A DNA stretch of 64,000 nucleotides from Roridomyces roridus (GCA_029378245.1 JARKIF010000017.1:806001-870000), one strand, 5' to 3'; positions 1 through 12,900 are shown, counted from the first letter of the stretch. A program made the numbers and translations. The notes: a model not told the origin generated them from the sequence alone.

Positions 1-289
1 CCGCACACCCTGTAAAATGGCTGCTTGATTGTCAGCCGCGCGCCGATGATGGTATTGAATCTGACCGTATTCGTCCCGGTTGGCCTGGATCTCCAGGGAG
101 GCAAATATGTGGGACGCTTGGGCCATCCAAGCCTTGTGACTAGACGCGGAAACGCCGATGGTCAAGGAATATGTATCCATAACACATGCAGAATCCACCC
201 TGCCAAATGCCCGTCAGTACGCGACGACAAGCACACCAAATGATGTAGGGTACCGAGTCCAACCGCTCTCAGGTGAGATGAAAGTTCCC

Positions 290-1663
290 TCAGCACAACA
301 TATTCTTGGAATCAAATGAGCATCCAGGCGTTGCAACAGCGAACTGTACTGACGGATTCCAAAGGTCGTCTACATGGGCGTGCTCCGTAGACCAAATGGT
401 GGCTGTGGCGTCAACGGCTGGCATTTCCGCAATCTCGAAGGCCCCGTCTAATTTCCAGTTTGGAACGTAATAGATTGATCCCAGCTGGATCTGCATGTCA
501 TTCGGAGCTGTAAACCAAGTGTAAAACGAGAGATCCCGATCGCAGATGTCGTGATACGATTCCAGCGACAGTGAGCGCATCAACTCGGATGGATGAGGTG
601 GATTTAGGAAGGAGGATGACGGTGGGAGGAGAGTGTTCTGTTCTAAAGGGTCGAAGAGGCTCTCTCGGGATTCAGGCGGTGTGAGTTCGATGTGGAGGAC
701 ACCCTTCGAGGGTCGGACCCACACGGTGTAGTCTGCCCATCCCTACATCACACAGTAATCGGTTAGAGTCATGGTGCGACGAGAAAAACAAATGTTTCAC
801 AAGTGGTCGTCCTGAGAAATGCTGCACGTGTTGGCTGGCCCCCTGGAAAAACTGAGCAACTCGCCAACCAGAGCATGATTTCTTTTACATGCATCTGGGT
901 GTTCTGCGGGTGTCTCAGATGGACCCAAGGATAACTAAAGGCTGACTTGACTGACCATGCTTAGCATGAAAAACACGTGAGAGAAATGTGAACTGTCATA
1001 TTGACGACGAAAGTCTCTCCAGGGAACAAGATCTAAATGGAAACATAAACATAAACAGACGTGCCTAAAATCGCGGTGGGAAACCAAACGAACCATCATG
1101 AAAAATCAGGGCGTGAATCCCGCCGCTGCTTGTGATGCCGTACAGATGCATTAGATTCGGGTGTCTGTTGCTGAGCTCATTCGGGGAGGTCATCACCTCG
1201 AGGAACGCACCGAATATTGGTATAACACGCGATTTCGGTTTTCCACTGCTACAGGGAGGGTATATATGTGAGCCATGTGTGGGTGAGCGCACAGGGAACA
1301 CGTACCTCCTCTGCACCAGGTCCCTCAAACAGAGCCACCGTCACGGACGACTGCGACCCGAAGATTCCCGCCGAATACATCTTGCGAAGATAATTTCCCC
1401 GTTTGTGCAGATGAACGACTCTCGAGGTATCGGTTGGACTGCGTATTTCGTGATTCAAGATGAGATCCCCGAGCGGAATCCTACGAAAATCTTGCAGGCG
1501 TGGTGAGCGGCATGGAAATCGAGACAGGGCCAGCTAACGCACCAGGCGGATCGCTTGGAGGCGAGTGGTTGATGTTGGTAAAGTTTCCGCCAGTAATGAC
1601 AATGTCCTTGGCGTGGGAGAAGACGGCACTGCCCGAGCTGTATCGTGCCAAGTTGACCGCCAT
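290..1663 (-). CDS. Agaricomycete orphan protein with kinase-like N-lobe motif
   Basis: I recognise this as a family expanded in Mycena-type mushrooms, with no established function. The N-terminus starts at ATG 1663 and contains the family patch around 'HAKDIVITGGNFTNIN'. A segment with 'SSVTVALFEGPGAEE' follows, then 'RHPNLMHLYG', which resembles the helix C-strand 4 region of protein kinases. The C-terminal part has 'SLESYHDICDRDLSFYTWF' and ends at 290. Introns that keep the frame are proposed at 1491-1542, 1249-1305, 1165-1210 and 1033-1093, all 46-61 nt and GT-AG. One exon between about 770 and 905 could not be resolved, so either an intron pair is missing from the model or the gene is damaged there. 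No kinase catalytic loop is visible, so kinase activity should not be assumed. Confidence 0.6.
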
Positions 1664-2223
1664 GCGATCGTGGATGACTGGATGTGCTCGCACCTCTCCG
1701 AGGATGCCACTTCCCTGTAATTCGTGCCGGGAGATCCGGGCATACTTAGGTACCTTGGTCTATATCGGTAATGGTGGTAAGAGAAGGAGAGGGACGAGGC
1801 GCCTAAGGCTCGAGGCAGTGCTCGTGAGAGAGTTGCAGATAAGGATCGCTGCTCATGCCGTCACCGTCGGCTTGCAAATCGGCGGGGTCGGCATTGCTCG
1901 GCATTGTTCGGCCGAAGCTGAACGTGCTTCCGGTGCATGTCCCATCCCATCAGACGAGATCGCAACCCGCGGAGCATTTGAGGATCGGACGCGTGAAATT
2001 ACGACGGCTTGCCAGCCTTGGCACACGCATATCCGCTGACTGCATAGCAACTGAAGACAGGGAAGCGAAGGGCGGCGGAGGGAGTCATCAGGCCGAGTCG
2101 GAAGCTTTCTAAGACAAGACACCTATGTATGATGCAATTCCGCTATAAGACCTCAAGCATATATCGATACGGTCTTGCATTAATTGTCGCGGCCTTCGAA
2201 GATACTCCTGTCCACCTGGGCGT

Positions 2224-4181
2224 TTACGTGCATGTTCTGAAATCAATGACTGGCTGAGTGGAAGGAAATGAAAAACCGAGATCTACCAGCGTGGTCTTGC
2301 TGGAGGGGTGCTGCTCAACGCGGGGTAGTATCAGCCTCTGTTGTGAACAGGGTGGAAAAGAAAGTACTACAAATTGAATGGGCGCTCCTGATTCCCTTTT
2401 GCGTGGCTGAGGCTCCAAGATCATGGAGTCTCCCTGGTTCTCTCCCATCCCTTGTCGGAGGTGATTCCGCAAGTTCAAGCTGTGTTAGGTTAAATTAGGC
2501 AATCAACCGACAATGCGAGGTGGATGTACACTTTACCTTGCGAACAACATGTTCGTGTAAACTGGAAATTGTCCAAAGTCAACTATGCATGTGCATAACA
2601 ATTCCAGGAACATACATTTGCCCATACAGCAAAATACGCCGGCGAAAATGAAATTGTCTTTCATGAGTAGCCACTGAGAAATAATAATTCATGCTCGATT
2701 GCGGGGGAGACGAAGATTAACACGGACGCATAGAGCCGTCGTGATGGAGCCACAGCTGGGTGTATGGTGAGCTCAGCCACAAATCTGAGCAATGCAGCTC
2801 GAGCCAGTGCTTACAATGTAAAGGAGGCTATGAGATGTCGAGTGAAATCCGATAAGTTGGAGGGCACGACGTCAGACGAACCAGTTTCAACTCCATAAAG
2901 TAGCAGCCTGTCGAGTATGTGGTTGAGGCTGGGACAGTGTTAATTCCATCCAGAACAACTTGACCGGCAGCTCACCGTCCATGTTCGAGGCGATGTTGCC
3001 GAAGGAGGTATACCAGTGCACCAGTAGTAAAGGCATCCATTCCAGCGGGGGCAGCGAACGTGAGGGTAATAAGCACCTGGAGAATTATGGGATCAGTTTC
3101 AACAACGCACAGAACACCGCGACAACTTGCACTCTCACGGTGCTCCAGTAAGCTAAACCGTTCTAATTCGGCTCTATATCCGGGATTTCATTTTTGTGAT
3201 CCATGGATGTGGACAGAATTCACCGACATCTTGTTTGAAGTCACTGATTTCCGATGTTCAGTAGTGCAGCTGAGGGCATCAACATTAAACAAACATATTG
3301 CACTGACTGCAAGGACCGTTACGTTCAGCGCCAATCAATGGCTGCTATAAAGATGATGGCTCACCGAGACGAAGGCAAAGGAGGATGACCTACAGTGATA
3401 TTGGTTCCACGTCCTTCAAACGTCGGAAGAGAACTACGCACGATAAGAGTGGTCAAGCACCAGTTTCTTTTGCTGAGCATGAAAACCCGGTACCCGAAAA
3501 AGCTTCAATGAACACTGTCAATTAACCACCAATCATATGGGATTCTCTCCTGCTTACCAGTCCTTGCAGACACCGATGACCGTCTAGTGACAATTAGAAA
3601 CGCACCGCTGCGAAAAATCCTGGATCACCTCACATTCGTGAATATGACCACCTGGACAGCCAGTGAGGAAGAGACCCCATCTCTCTCCATGGGACACTCA
3701 CCATCAATACCCTCGGATTGTTCTCAATTCATGACAGATCATTAAGTGGCAAATCAAGGCTTACGTTGGGATCTGGTCGATTGCGGCTGGCATTCCATCG
3801 CTCGTGATCAAGTAGAACCACAGACCACCCCAAAGGAAACCGATATGGATGGTATCCATGACCCTTGACATCGATAAATAAAATCCCACGCCCCCAATTG
3901 ACCACTCACCAAACGAAGGCGACCTTGAACGCGGGGCAAATATTGATTCAATCGGAGGCTCGGGTCGGCAAAGGCCACTGACCAGCAGTTTGAGGCGTAG
4001 AGGATCATCCTGGTAAGATCTAAAGTAGAAGAGTGCTTGGAGGTTCGAGAACCCGAAGAGGCTGGGGAGTAAATGAGAACCGCGGCACGAATGAGACAGA
4101 TGATACCGACACCGAGGCGAAGAGTCCTCCAACCAACAGTGCACCGACAGTCTTGGGTATGTCAACTGCGGACGAGGTCAT
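2224..4181 (-). CDS. DUF6534 integral membrane protein, copy A
   Basis: Member of the fungal DUF6534 family, predicted multi-pass membrane proteins of unknown role. The start at 4181 gives 'MTSSAVDIPKTVGALLVGG', the family signature. Exons then read 'LFGFSNLQALFYFRSYQ', 'RVMDTIHIGFLWGGLWFYL', 'FFGYRVFMLSKRNW' and a C-terminal 'SLNLRNHLRQG'. Several exons are very short (about 10-14 nt between 3.6 and 3.95 kb), deduced because phase and family sequence only join that way. All proposed introns are GT-AG and 45-60 nt. It lies in tandem with copies B and C on the same strand, with recognisable similarity running into the 5' and 3' flanks. This is the least disturbed copy; I saw no stop inside the exons I could place. 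The last exon and exact stop near 2224 are uncertain. Confidence 0.6.
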
Positions 4182-5165
4182 GGTTAGGCGTGCGAGGCAT
4201 CGTAGAACAAAGTGCATGTATAAGTGCCCGGCGAGCTTCGTTGATGGTTCTCTCGCAGTGGGTATATTTACTATGTGCATCAGTTGAGCCCGGGATCTGG
4301 CAGTTATATTTCCGACTTGGAAACGACGAAGTCGGGCGTGGAGTGTCGAAATGGTGAAAAATGTACGCAGATTGTCGTGCCGGTGGCTTGTACCCATCCA
4401 GTAATGGTTAAGTGGAATCGGCAGGCGCAGCAGCCTGCCTGTCCGCAGTAGCTCGCACAGCCGCGTGGAGTGATTGAGAGTACAGCCGACGAACACGGGT
4501 ACATGGCGGGCTGCTGTGCTTCCGCGCCAAAGTCTGTGAGCCATAGACAAGTATTCATCCATGAGAGATGTCCTCCCGTGTGGTTTTGTGATAGATTTGG
4601 AGCATTGTTCCCGCACAAGAGTCGGATGGGATGCATAAAAATAAAAATGGCTTGCCGGTGGCGCGAGTTGATGGCAACCAGAGGCAGAGACTGGAGGGGC
4701 GGAGGAGAGAGTCACCAGGCCGACTCGGAAGTGTTCAGGAACGTCGCTGATGCGGGTTGAATCCGTAGGGTCCGGGACAAGGGAAAGCAGTGATGGTGGT
4801 GGTTTGAGAACAAGCCTGATCAAGAAGCAAAGCCAAATAAGCACACGCCGGCTTTGAAGCAATCCCCACGTGATTTCGAGGAACGATGAGGCCGCGTCCG
4901 ACGTTATGACTTTGCGGGCTCAAAATTGAGGGACAATACATTCAGATAAGCACTACGATGCACACATCTCGTGTCTAAAATATCGCATACATACTGGAGA
5001 ACTTAAGCAAAGTTCCTCTGATCGATTCATTTCAGGCTGCCGGGACTTGCGAGCGCTGAGACTCAGAGTCGCCCTCTTCATAATGAACTGTCCTCTCCAT
5101 GTGAACGCTTATCTGGAATTTATCCTGACAACAGCTCAGTACATATCGAAAGACCGGGCAAGAGC
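4182..5165 (-). promoter_or_regulatory. Intergenic/promoter region upstream of DUF6534 copy A
   Basis: No gene recognised. Blocks of this stretch recur upstream of copy B (about 7630-8150 and 9810-9960), for example the 'tggtggtttgag..acaagcctgatca' block at about 4797 and 9888. A segment near 4275 recurs upstream of copy C, twice (about 23815 and 24050). A long open frame on the minus strand crosses this promoter in frame with exon 1, but its composition and lack of family similarity suggest it is not coding. Confidence 0.4.
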
Positions 5166-5169
5166 TTAC

Positions 5170-7621
5170 GGAGGGGACCTTGTTTGACGGCTCCGGCTGT
5201 TATTGTGCATCAGACACGGACGCTGGAAAGGATGAGATGACTGACACCAAATTCGATCGGATGCGGAGCTGTATGCGGGTTGTCTAAGTCGCTTGTACGC
5301 ATTCGAGGTTCCAGGGCTATCGGCGTCCCTCTGAGGACGTGATGCCGAGAGTTGAGACTGGGATACCGTCAGATTGAAATGCAACGAAGCCTAGAGAGCC
5401 CCGAGAGGATGAATCGCACGTCGCGAACAACACGTTGGCGTAAACTATGCTCGTGGTGAGTCACGCTGAAGAAGGGATTGCGATGCGCACATTTGCCAAT
5501 GCAAAAGTACATGCCACAGAAGATGAGGTTGTTCCTCATGAGTACCCACTGGAAAGGAGTCAGCAGTGTAGGGAGGAATTAAACTGGTCACAAACACTTA
5601 GCATCGTCGTTATAGATCCCAGGCTTTGTTTATCAATGACCGTCCAACGGGTTTACTCCATAACATACCAAGTGAGAGAGCCTAAAAATAATCAAATGTG
5701 CTCTGAGGATACCCAAATAACCAACGAACCGCATTCTAGACCATAGAGAATCAGTTTGTCTAGGACGCGATTGTACCTGGACCCGGCAATCGAGACGAGT
5801 CACTTCTGCAAAAGATTTAGGCACGCACCGTCCGTTTTCCACGCGATGTTTCAAAGGAAGGTACACCAGCGAGCCGGAGGTGGCAGCATCAAGAGCCGCA
5901 CTGACGCTCAACGAAAGAGTGAAGAGCCACTACATTGCCGAAATTATTGCCAAGATTCGTCAGAAGAGTCACGGCCAATACTTGCACCGTCGTTTTCCTT
6001 CATCAGGTCAAACTTTTTAAACTGGAACCTGGCCCAAGAGTGAGATCAGTGACAAAGGCTAACGGTACTCGCCAGTTACATTTTCACCGCAGAGACTGTA
6101 GGTCGTGATCAGCAAACAGCCAAAATTGTATTTAACTATGTACGAGAATTCTTACCTATCACAGGGGGCATCAGCCGTGGCACTTTTTTTCGTGTGCCAA
6201 GGTGGCACTTGGGAGGTAGTTGGCGCGCAGTTGCCATGTGGGAGCAAAAGCACGTGCCCCGTGACTTACTTGATGTGCGTGAGTTCGATTCCATGTCCCT
6301 GCTTCCATTTTTCTGGCCCAATACATTTGGTGATTATGACCCTCGACAAAGCAGTATAAAATTCATGTAAAATTCTGATAGCAATGGTATGCACCCTACA
6401 CAAATTTAAGACATGATTGGGGGGACATTGGGGGGTGTCCTTGGGGATTTCTGCACCAGGACCCTTACATTTATGTGGAAAAAAGCAGGACTACAGCCTG
6501 TGTGTCATTAACCATAATTTTGTGAATCATCAGAGCCCCATGAAACAATGCTCTTCGGCTTCGACTATCCAACAATCTAATGACTTCCGTTAGATTATGT
6601 AATGCCCGGCTGGTTGTGAAAGCCGGGGAACCGATCAAAATCCCACCAACTGTCCAACTACTGACCAACTACCCGCCAAGTGCCACGCAAGTGCCACCTT
6701 GGCACACGAGGCAAAGTGCCATGGCATTTGCCCCCTGTGTATGGGGCAGGCTGAGAATGCAGGGTCAGGGCCAAGCTTCGGCGAACGCGAGTATTCGTGG
6801 CCTTACCCAGACGGAGGAGCATGAGGATCATCTACATAGCCGTCAGTCAGTCGCTGTCCCAGAAACTCGGCAACCAAACTCACCACAGGAGCGGTCAAGA
6901 ACCAATTGCCCTTGCTCAGGACGAAAATTCGGTTTGCATAGAAACTTGAGATGTCGGTCATCAGTCCATATTAGCTGCGTCGAAACTCGACCTACTAGTC
7001 CACGAAGAAGACGATCAGCGCCTGGATATCGTCAGACCGGTCTCGGAAGACGCCAAACGAGGGATTCACCGTCTGAATCACAATCATCTTGAGATGTGCA
7101 TTGAGCAAAGACGAGCATCTTGACTTCTTGCAACGTACCGGTATTTCCCTAACTCCATTCGATCGGCGGAAAAAGAACACATTTGAAAGGCATACCACGC
7201 AATAATATTTACGACTTGCTCCAACCCATATTCTCCGATGAGATAAAACCACAGGGCGCCCCAGATGAATCCGAGGTGGATCGTATCCATTATCCTGTTT
7301 CTCGAGGATGAATATGACCGTTCGATTAGATAGAAGTGCACGCACCAAACTAGCGAAACCTGGTCGACCGGTTTCAAACACATTTCACTCCACATAAATG
7401 AACAAAACTGACGAGTAGTTTCAGTCGCAATGGGTCGTGTTTGTACGACTTGAAGTAAAACATCGCCTGGAGGTCGGAGATTCCGGAAAACCTGAGGAAT
7501 ATGCATGCATCATTCGCCGCAATGAAATGCAGAGCGTTACTCACACTGAAGCAAAGAGCGCCCCGATAAGCATGGCGCCCAAGGTCTTTGGGATGTCGGG
7601 AGGAGGGGTGGGTGAGGACAT
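5170..7621 (-). pseudogene. DUF6534 membrane protein copy B, interrupted by a TIR element
   Basis: Second tandem DUF6534 copy. The start at 7621 gives 'MSSPTPPPDIPKTLGAMLIG', followed by exons reading 'GISDLQAMFYFKSYKHDPLR', 'RIMDTIHLGFIWGALWFYL', 'FYANRIFVLSKGNW' and 'MILMLLRLG'. After these the gene is broken by a 580 bp inverted-repeat element at 6160-6739. The downstream part resumes with a piece resembling 'AALDAATSGSLVYL' near 5850, 'LMRNNLIFCGM' near 5545 and a C-terminal 'LNSRHHVLRG' near 5340. The element sits at or beside a tiny exon and splice site, so normal message is unlikely unless the element is spliced out. Precise removal of element plus one TSD copy would restore the junction. 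I call it a disrupted gene; the reading of the 3' exons is approximate. Confidence 0.5.
6160..6739. mobile_element. 580 bp non-autonomous TIR element in DUF6534 copy B
   Basis: The ends are inverted repeats of roughly 70 bp: 'CACAGGGGGCA...GTGGCAC' at the left and its imperfect reverse complement at the right, ending 'TGCCCCCTGTG'. It is flanked by a 3 bp direct repeat TAT (6157-6159 and 6740-6742). A second inner inverted motif, 'GTGCCAAGGTGGCACTTG', recurs in both arms. No transposase is encoded. The 3 bp duplication would fit PIF/Harbinger or CACTA-like groups; the superfamily is not determined. Confidence 0.75.
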
Positions 7622-8158
7622 CATGCGGGAGCTCCTCCATAGACACACTGTGCTAGCGTATAAATACTGGCTGACGATGGGTTATTCTGAGGAATCTTGA
7701 TCTCTTGCGGGAGAAGATCTAACGGCTTCGCGGCAGGAATCATACAGCTTGAGAGGTGAATGGAATGGGAAGTCCACGTCGTTTGGTATACTTGGCACTT
7801 TGCAATGGGATTACGCGGCCGATGTGCTGCGCATACCTACTCCGCCGTCTAAGCGCTGTTAGAGCAAGATTCAAGTCTTTCGGCGTGCAACTGCGCGGGG
7901 TCGTGAGAGATACGGCGAGCAAACATGGGAACTTCCTTTGCAATGGTCCCATCCTGAGAGCCATGGAGCCATAGACAAGTGCCGAGCACATCTGACGAGA
8001 TATCATCCCGGGGCCGTAAGCAGAGTTGAAGCATGGGTCGTAACTCTTGATCGAATTGGAACCAGAAAATCAAGACGGACTGCCGGTGGCGCCTCCATGC
8101 GCTGATTTCGTAGCGAAGCGCGGGAAAGAATCGAAATGCCGAATGGGAAGCATGGCTT

Positions 8159-9799
8159 GGGCCTGGATAATGTGCCGCTGCAGTGCCGCGTAGTGCCGCT
8201 GAGGGCCGCTGCCGCGTGATGGGTGGCGGTGAGAGTTCAAAATCGTGCTGCACGGTCTCTACGAGGACAGTGGGGTCGAATGAAAGTCAGATTACACAAG
8301 TTGGTACTTGCATGTATTGTTTCGGAAAACAAAGTGGGTGAGAATTGAAGAGATTAGCTTCAAGAAATGTTGTTTCCGTGAAAACGAGGCCAGATTGCAC
8401 CCTATACCACCTCTGTGTACTCTTTGGAAGAAGAAAATGGCCGGGAATTGCAGTGATTGACTTCAAAAAAATGTGTTGATGTGCGGCACTACGCAGCCCT
8501 GAGCGGTACCGACAGCGGCCCTCAGCGGCACTACGCGGTCCTCAGCGGTAGTGGCAGCAGCACTCAGCGGTACTGCCAGCGGCACTCAGCGGCAGTGACA
8601 GCGGCACTCAGTGGCACTACGCGGTCCTCAGCGGTAGTCACAGCGGCACTCTGCGGTAGTGGCAGCGGTACTCAGCAGCAGTGGCAGCGGCATCTGGGGT
8701 CTAGAAATTTTGAATAAACAGATTCATCACTGTCAATTAGGTAGTCAAACGAAATATCACATCTTACTTTGAATCACCGTTCCGGGAAGTAAGTACTAAG
8801 TTCGAACTTGGAAGTAAAATGATTTGATTTCGGAACAATTCATGAATTGATCGGTAACCTGTGCTCCCCTTGAATGCCGATGCTACACTCGCTCTCATGC
8901 TCGTAATCAAGGTGGCCCTCCTCGCTATAGTTCTGATCGTGCATCTCAATGTCAACATTCGGAGTCGGGAGGACTTGAAGCACTTGTTCAAGGTTCGATT
9001 TGATGATGAACCGACACTTGTGGATGCCAGCTCAACAAGCTCTCCGGATGTTCCACTTCAGCTCACCGCGGTAAAACACAAGATTGATTTGAATGACTCG
9101 AACGTACGTACTGTGTCCCGAGTTTTGTATCCATGCTCACAAAGATTCAGTTGCCCCTTGCGAAGCGACGACCAGTACGGGCAGCGGTGGGCAACCTCAA
9201 GCCGTCTCAACATGCAGGGGAATCTAGAAGTTCTGTAATTTCATTGACATACAATGGCTAGTAGCTATTTATTTATCCACTACAGTAGTTGAACTCCGAG
9301 CTACTGATTACTTGTGCTTTACTCGATGACTGTACTTACATGTTGAATCACCCAGCAGAAATTTGGACAACGGCCACATGAGATAGGCTTTGTGAGCTGT
9401 CACTGAGGTTTTTGAATGTGTTAGTACAGATAGAAGCAAGGAACACAGCTCCCGCATCTCGATTCCAACAACACCGTGTTTCACTTAAATCACTCACCTA
9501 CTGTGAACGGATACAAAATTTCACATGGCGGCAGCGGCTTCTGATGCATTGAGATGGTAGGTATTCATTTCAATGCTCTTTTCAATTGCTTAAATTTTTC
9601 AGGTGGTCGAAATTTCTTCGCGGCAGCGTGACAGCGGCCCTTGTGACCGCAGCGGCACATTGGTCGATCGACCGCTGTCACACCAGCGGCCCTGCGCGGT
9701 CATACGCGGCAGCGGTCCTACGCGGCAGCGGCCCTGCGCGGCCCTCCAGCGGCTTGCAGCGGCTATCCCAGCGGCTGCAGCGGCACATTAGCCGGGCCC
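8159..9799. mobile_element. 1.64 kb TIR element with GCGGC-rich subterminal arrays
   Basis: The left end GGGCCTGGATAATGTGCCGC and the right end, the reverse complement of GGGCCCGGCTAATGTGCCGC, form about 25 bp TIRs. A perfect 9 bp duplication GCATGGCTT lies at 8150-8158 and 9800-9808. Inside, 8480-8700 and 9610-9785 are arrays of degenerate GCGGCACT / GCGGCAGCGGC units, typical of subterminal transposase-binding repeats. The middle, 8717-9600, has ordinary composition and no recognisable transposase. The 9 bp TSD suits MULE, but KDZ- or hAT-type elements (8-9 bp) cannot be excluded. It lies in the promoter of DUF6534 copy B, since promoter-like blocks continue on both sides. Confidence 0.8.
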
Positions 9800-9966
9800 G
9801 CATGGCTTCAGAGTGTCATCATCGAGATTCTAGGATGCGGAAATGTGCTGTTCCAAAGCCCAGGGAAAGAGTGCGGGCAGCGATGGTGGTGGTTTGAGGA
9901 CAAGCCTGATCAACCAGGGCCAAATAAACAAGCGCTCATTTCCGCTTTAGGCAATTCTGCTACAAC

Positions 9967-12900
9967 TCAAACGTGTATCGGTACGGCCTTGTGTTCATTG
10001 TCGGGATCCTGATGAATGAGGCTCCCGTGCATTGCGCCCACAGAGATGTCCTGCAAAAGTGGCTGAGCAGAAGTAAGTAGAAGAATAACCGAGTTTCTAC
10101 CAGTGGTCTTGTCACTGTCAGAGGGCTGCTGCTGCCACAAATAAAATCCGGTCACCGCGATGGACACGGTTTAAAAGAAGAAATGCTTACGACAAATCGA
10201 ACAGGTGGGCCCGATTCAACGTTGCCTCGTCGCGGTTCCAAGAAAATTGTGTCGCCCGGGTGCTCGGCTCCCCGTCGTCGGATATAGTTCCGCATATTGA
10301 GACTGTAACTTGAGATTAGACAATGAAGTGTTTGATCACACATCTCGAGCTCACCTTGCGAGCAACACATTGGTGTACACTGGATGGTGTATCCGAGGTC
10401 AAGTTCGTGAGGAGTTTAGGAACTCACACTTGCCCAGACAGCAAAACACACCGCCAAAAATCAAGTTGTCTTTCATGAGTATCCACTGTGAAATAACTCA
10501 ACCCAAGCTTGAGACGGTCTGTGACACGGACACATAAGGCTGTGGTGATGGAGCCAAAGCTGGGGGTTTACAGTCAGTTCGGTAGCCCTGAGTAGTACAA
10601 CATTAACTCGACGTTACTGACAACGTGAGGGAGGCTGTATATGGGATGTTCATCTGACAGCTGAACTGAAGCAACCCAACGGACCGGATTCCACACCGTA
10701 AAGTAGCAACTTGTCCAGCATGTGATTGGACCTGCGGACTGTATCAGATTTATCCTAAACAACTTGACCGACAGCTGACCGTCCATTTTCGCAGCGATGT
10801 CACAGAAGGAGGTACACCAGCGCTCCAGTCGTATAGGCATCAATCCCCGCGGGAACAGAGAAAGTGAGGGTAACAGCCCACTGGAATGGTCGATGACTCT
10901 CCGATGACGAAGAAAAGAGGTGAGGACTTGCACTCTCGTGGTACTCAAGCCAACTGAAACTTTTTGCCTGGGCGCTATTGACATGTCATTTTCCGATCCA
11001 TGAATGCGGACCAAATGCACTGACAACTTGGTCGAAGCCACTATTTCCGATTCAGAAGTGGAACCAGCTGAGGACAGGAACATTGAACGAACATGTGTGA
11101 CAGACTGCCAAGGGGCGTTTCATCAATCTTCTCCTGCAGCTGTGATAAGGATGAAGCCTCACAGAGACGAAAACAGATTAGGATGATCTACGCTGCTATT
11201 AGCTCCACTGCTTCGGAACCTCAGAAGAGAAACTACGCACGGCAAGAGTGGTTAACCACCAGTTCCTTTTGCTCAGCATGAAAATCCGATACCCAAAAAA
11301 ACTTCGATCAAGATGGTAAGTCAACCACGAATCAGCTTCGATCACGCCCTGCTCACCAGTCTTTGCAGATACCCATGAGCCCCTAGGCAATATCAGAAAT
11401 ATAAATACACCAGCGTGAAAGTCCGAAGCATCCTACAGTCAAGACCACGGGCACCTGGGAATGGTCAAGAAAGCCTTTCCCTCATGATTGTAAAAGCTTG
11501 TTGTAGGAGACCCGGACATCCAACGTGACCGTGTTCAACTGCCTGAATACATCTTCCATTCTTCCTCTCTAATTAAGGTACAGATCCTGAATGGTTCTAC
11601 CTATCTCTATTTCCATTTATTCCCCTGTTTGATCTACTTACTATTTCATATTGTAGATAGGCAAGCTGTATAAGTACAAGCCTACCTAGATGAATATACC
11701 TTATCTGTTCTTCATCCCACAACAGGTTATGGGCCCCGAAGCGCTCTAAATCTTCCAGAACAGATCTACATAATCGACGCTTCGACAATTACAACACACC
11801 AATGGTTGTGTCAATAATGCAATGTCCCCGGTGATAAGTGGGGGCAATGTTGCATTATTTGCGGCCTCTCACCGCCGGTGAGATGGTAGGGTAATGCATT
11901 GTCCCGTTGTTTTGTGCACAAGGGTTAACAGGCCTGGGTAACTGAGGTAAGCTTCAAATAAGTCCTCCGAGCATCGCGGACATGCCATTTCTGGAAGGCG
12001 TCGGTTCCTTTGTACTTAACATTGATGCCGGATCGTTTTTACTGAGCAATCCAGTGATCTTTCGGACATACATATGACAGAGATCAATGGCAGCCCAAAA
12101 GGTCCACAGATCAAAAATCCACACGCCGGCACAATTGTTACCATCGCAATTGATGTGATGTATCAAAAAATCAAAATCATAGAGCGGCTCAAGGGCTACA
12201 AGAGTTGTCAACATGTGTTTTAGCTCAAATGGCTTGGTTAGGCTGTAAAATGCAAAATACATTCCCAGACCAGAGTCTTTTTGATCAAGTGACACCGTAA
12301 GGGGTCCCACAAACTCAGATTCAAATGATCAGACCTCTTTGCCGGTGAATAGGGGGACAGTGAATAGATTGAGAGGGTGAGCGCCCATGTGGTTGTCCCA
12401 AACATCTGGGTTACCATGGCCTTGTTGTCTACTAGTATGTTCCCTGTGCCTGCTGCATTCTCTTTTTCTCTGAGGTCCCGGGTTCAATCCCTGGCCTCCT
12501 CTTTTTTTTCTCCTGTCCCCAGCAGACAATTCCTGATGACACCAGGCATCACAGGATGCTAGCATGATGTGCTGCAACATCACAGTGCCACCAGAACTCT
12601 ATGTACCTCAAGTTTCCAGTGAATTTGATGCCGATTTCCAATTGTAGCCACTACGCTTTTGTCCCAAAAAGGCAAGTTTTGAGTTTCTGGCCTCTCTGGG
12701 CTTCCCATGTTGATTGCTGACAGAATTTTCCACCAGGTATGTTTCTTGCAGTCTATTGATATGTAACTGTGGCCATTCAAGCTTCCAATCACCCTGTTGT
12801 ACACCTGTAATTGCACAAATAGACCGGCTTTGGTTGATCTCCCAATATTACCTCCCTTTTGGTTCCCTAATACTGCAGCTGCACCTCAGAGAGGTACCTA

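Noticed and set aside
1500..2039. 179-codon plus-strand frame
   Set aside because: Antisense shadow of the exons of the orphan gene at 290-1663.
4020..4862. 280-codon minus-strand frame upstream of DUF6534 copy A
   Set aside because: Only its last part (from 4181) matches the family. The upstream part is promoter DNA shared with the paralogues in non-coding fashion, so the extra length is chance.
8480..9790. GCGGC repeats first considered as a CRISPR-like or tandem coding repeat
   Set aside because: Units are degenerate with no uniform spacers, lie at both ends of a TIR element in a eukaryotic genome, and fit subterminal transposon repeats.
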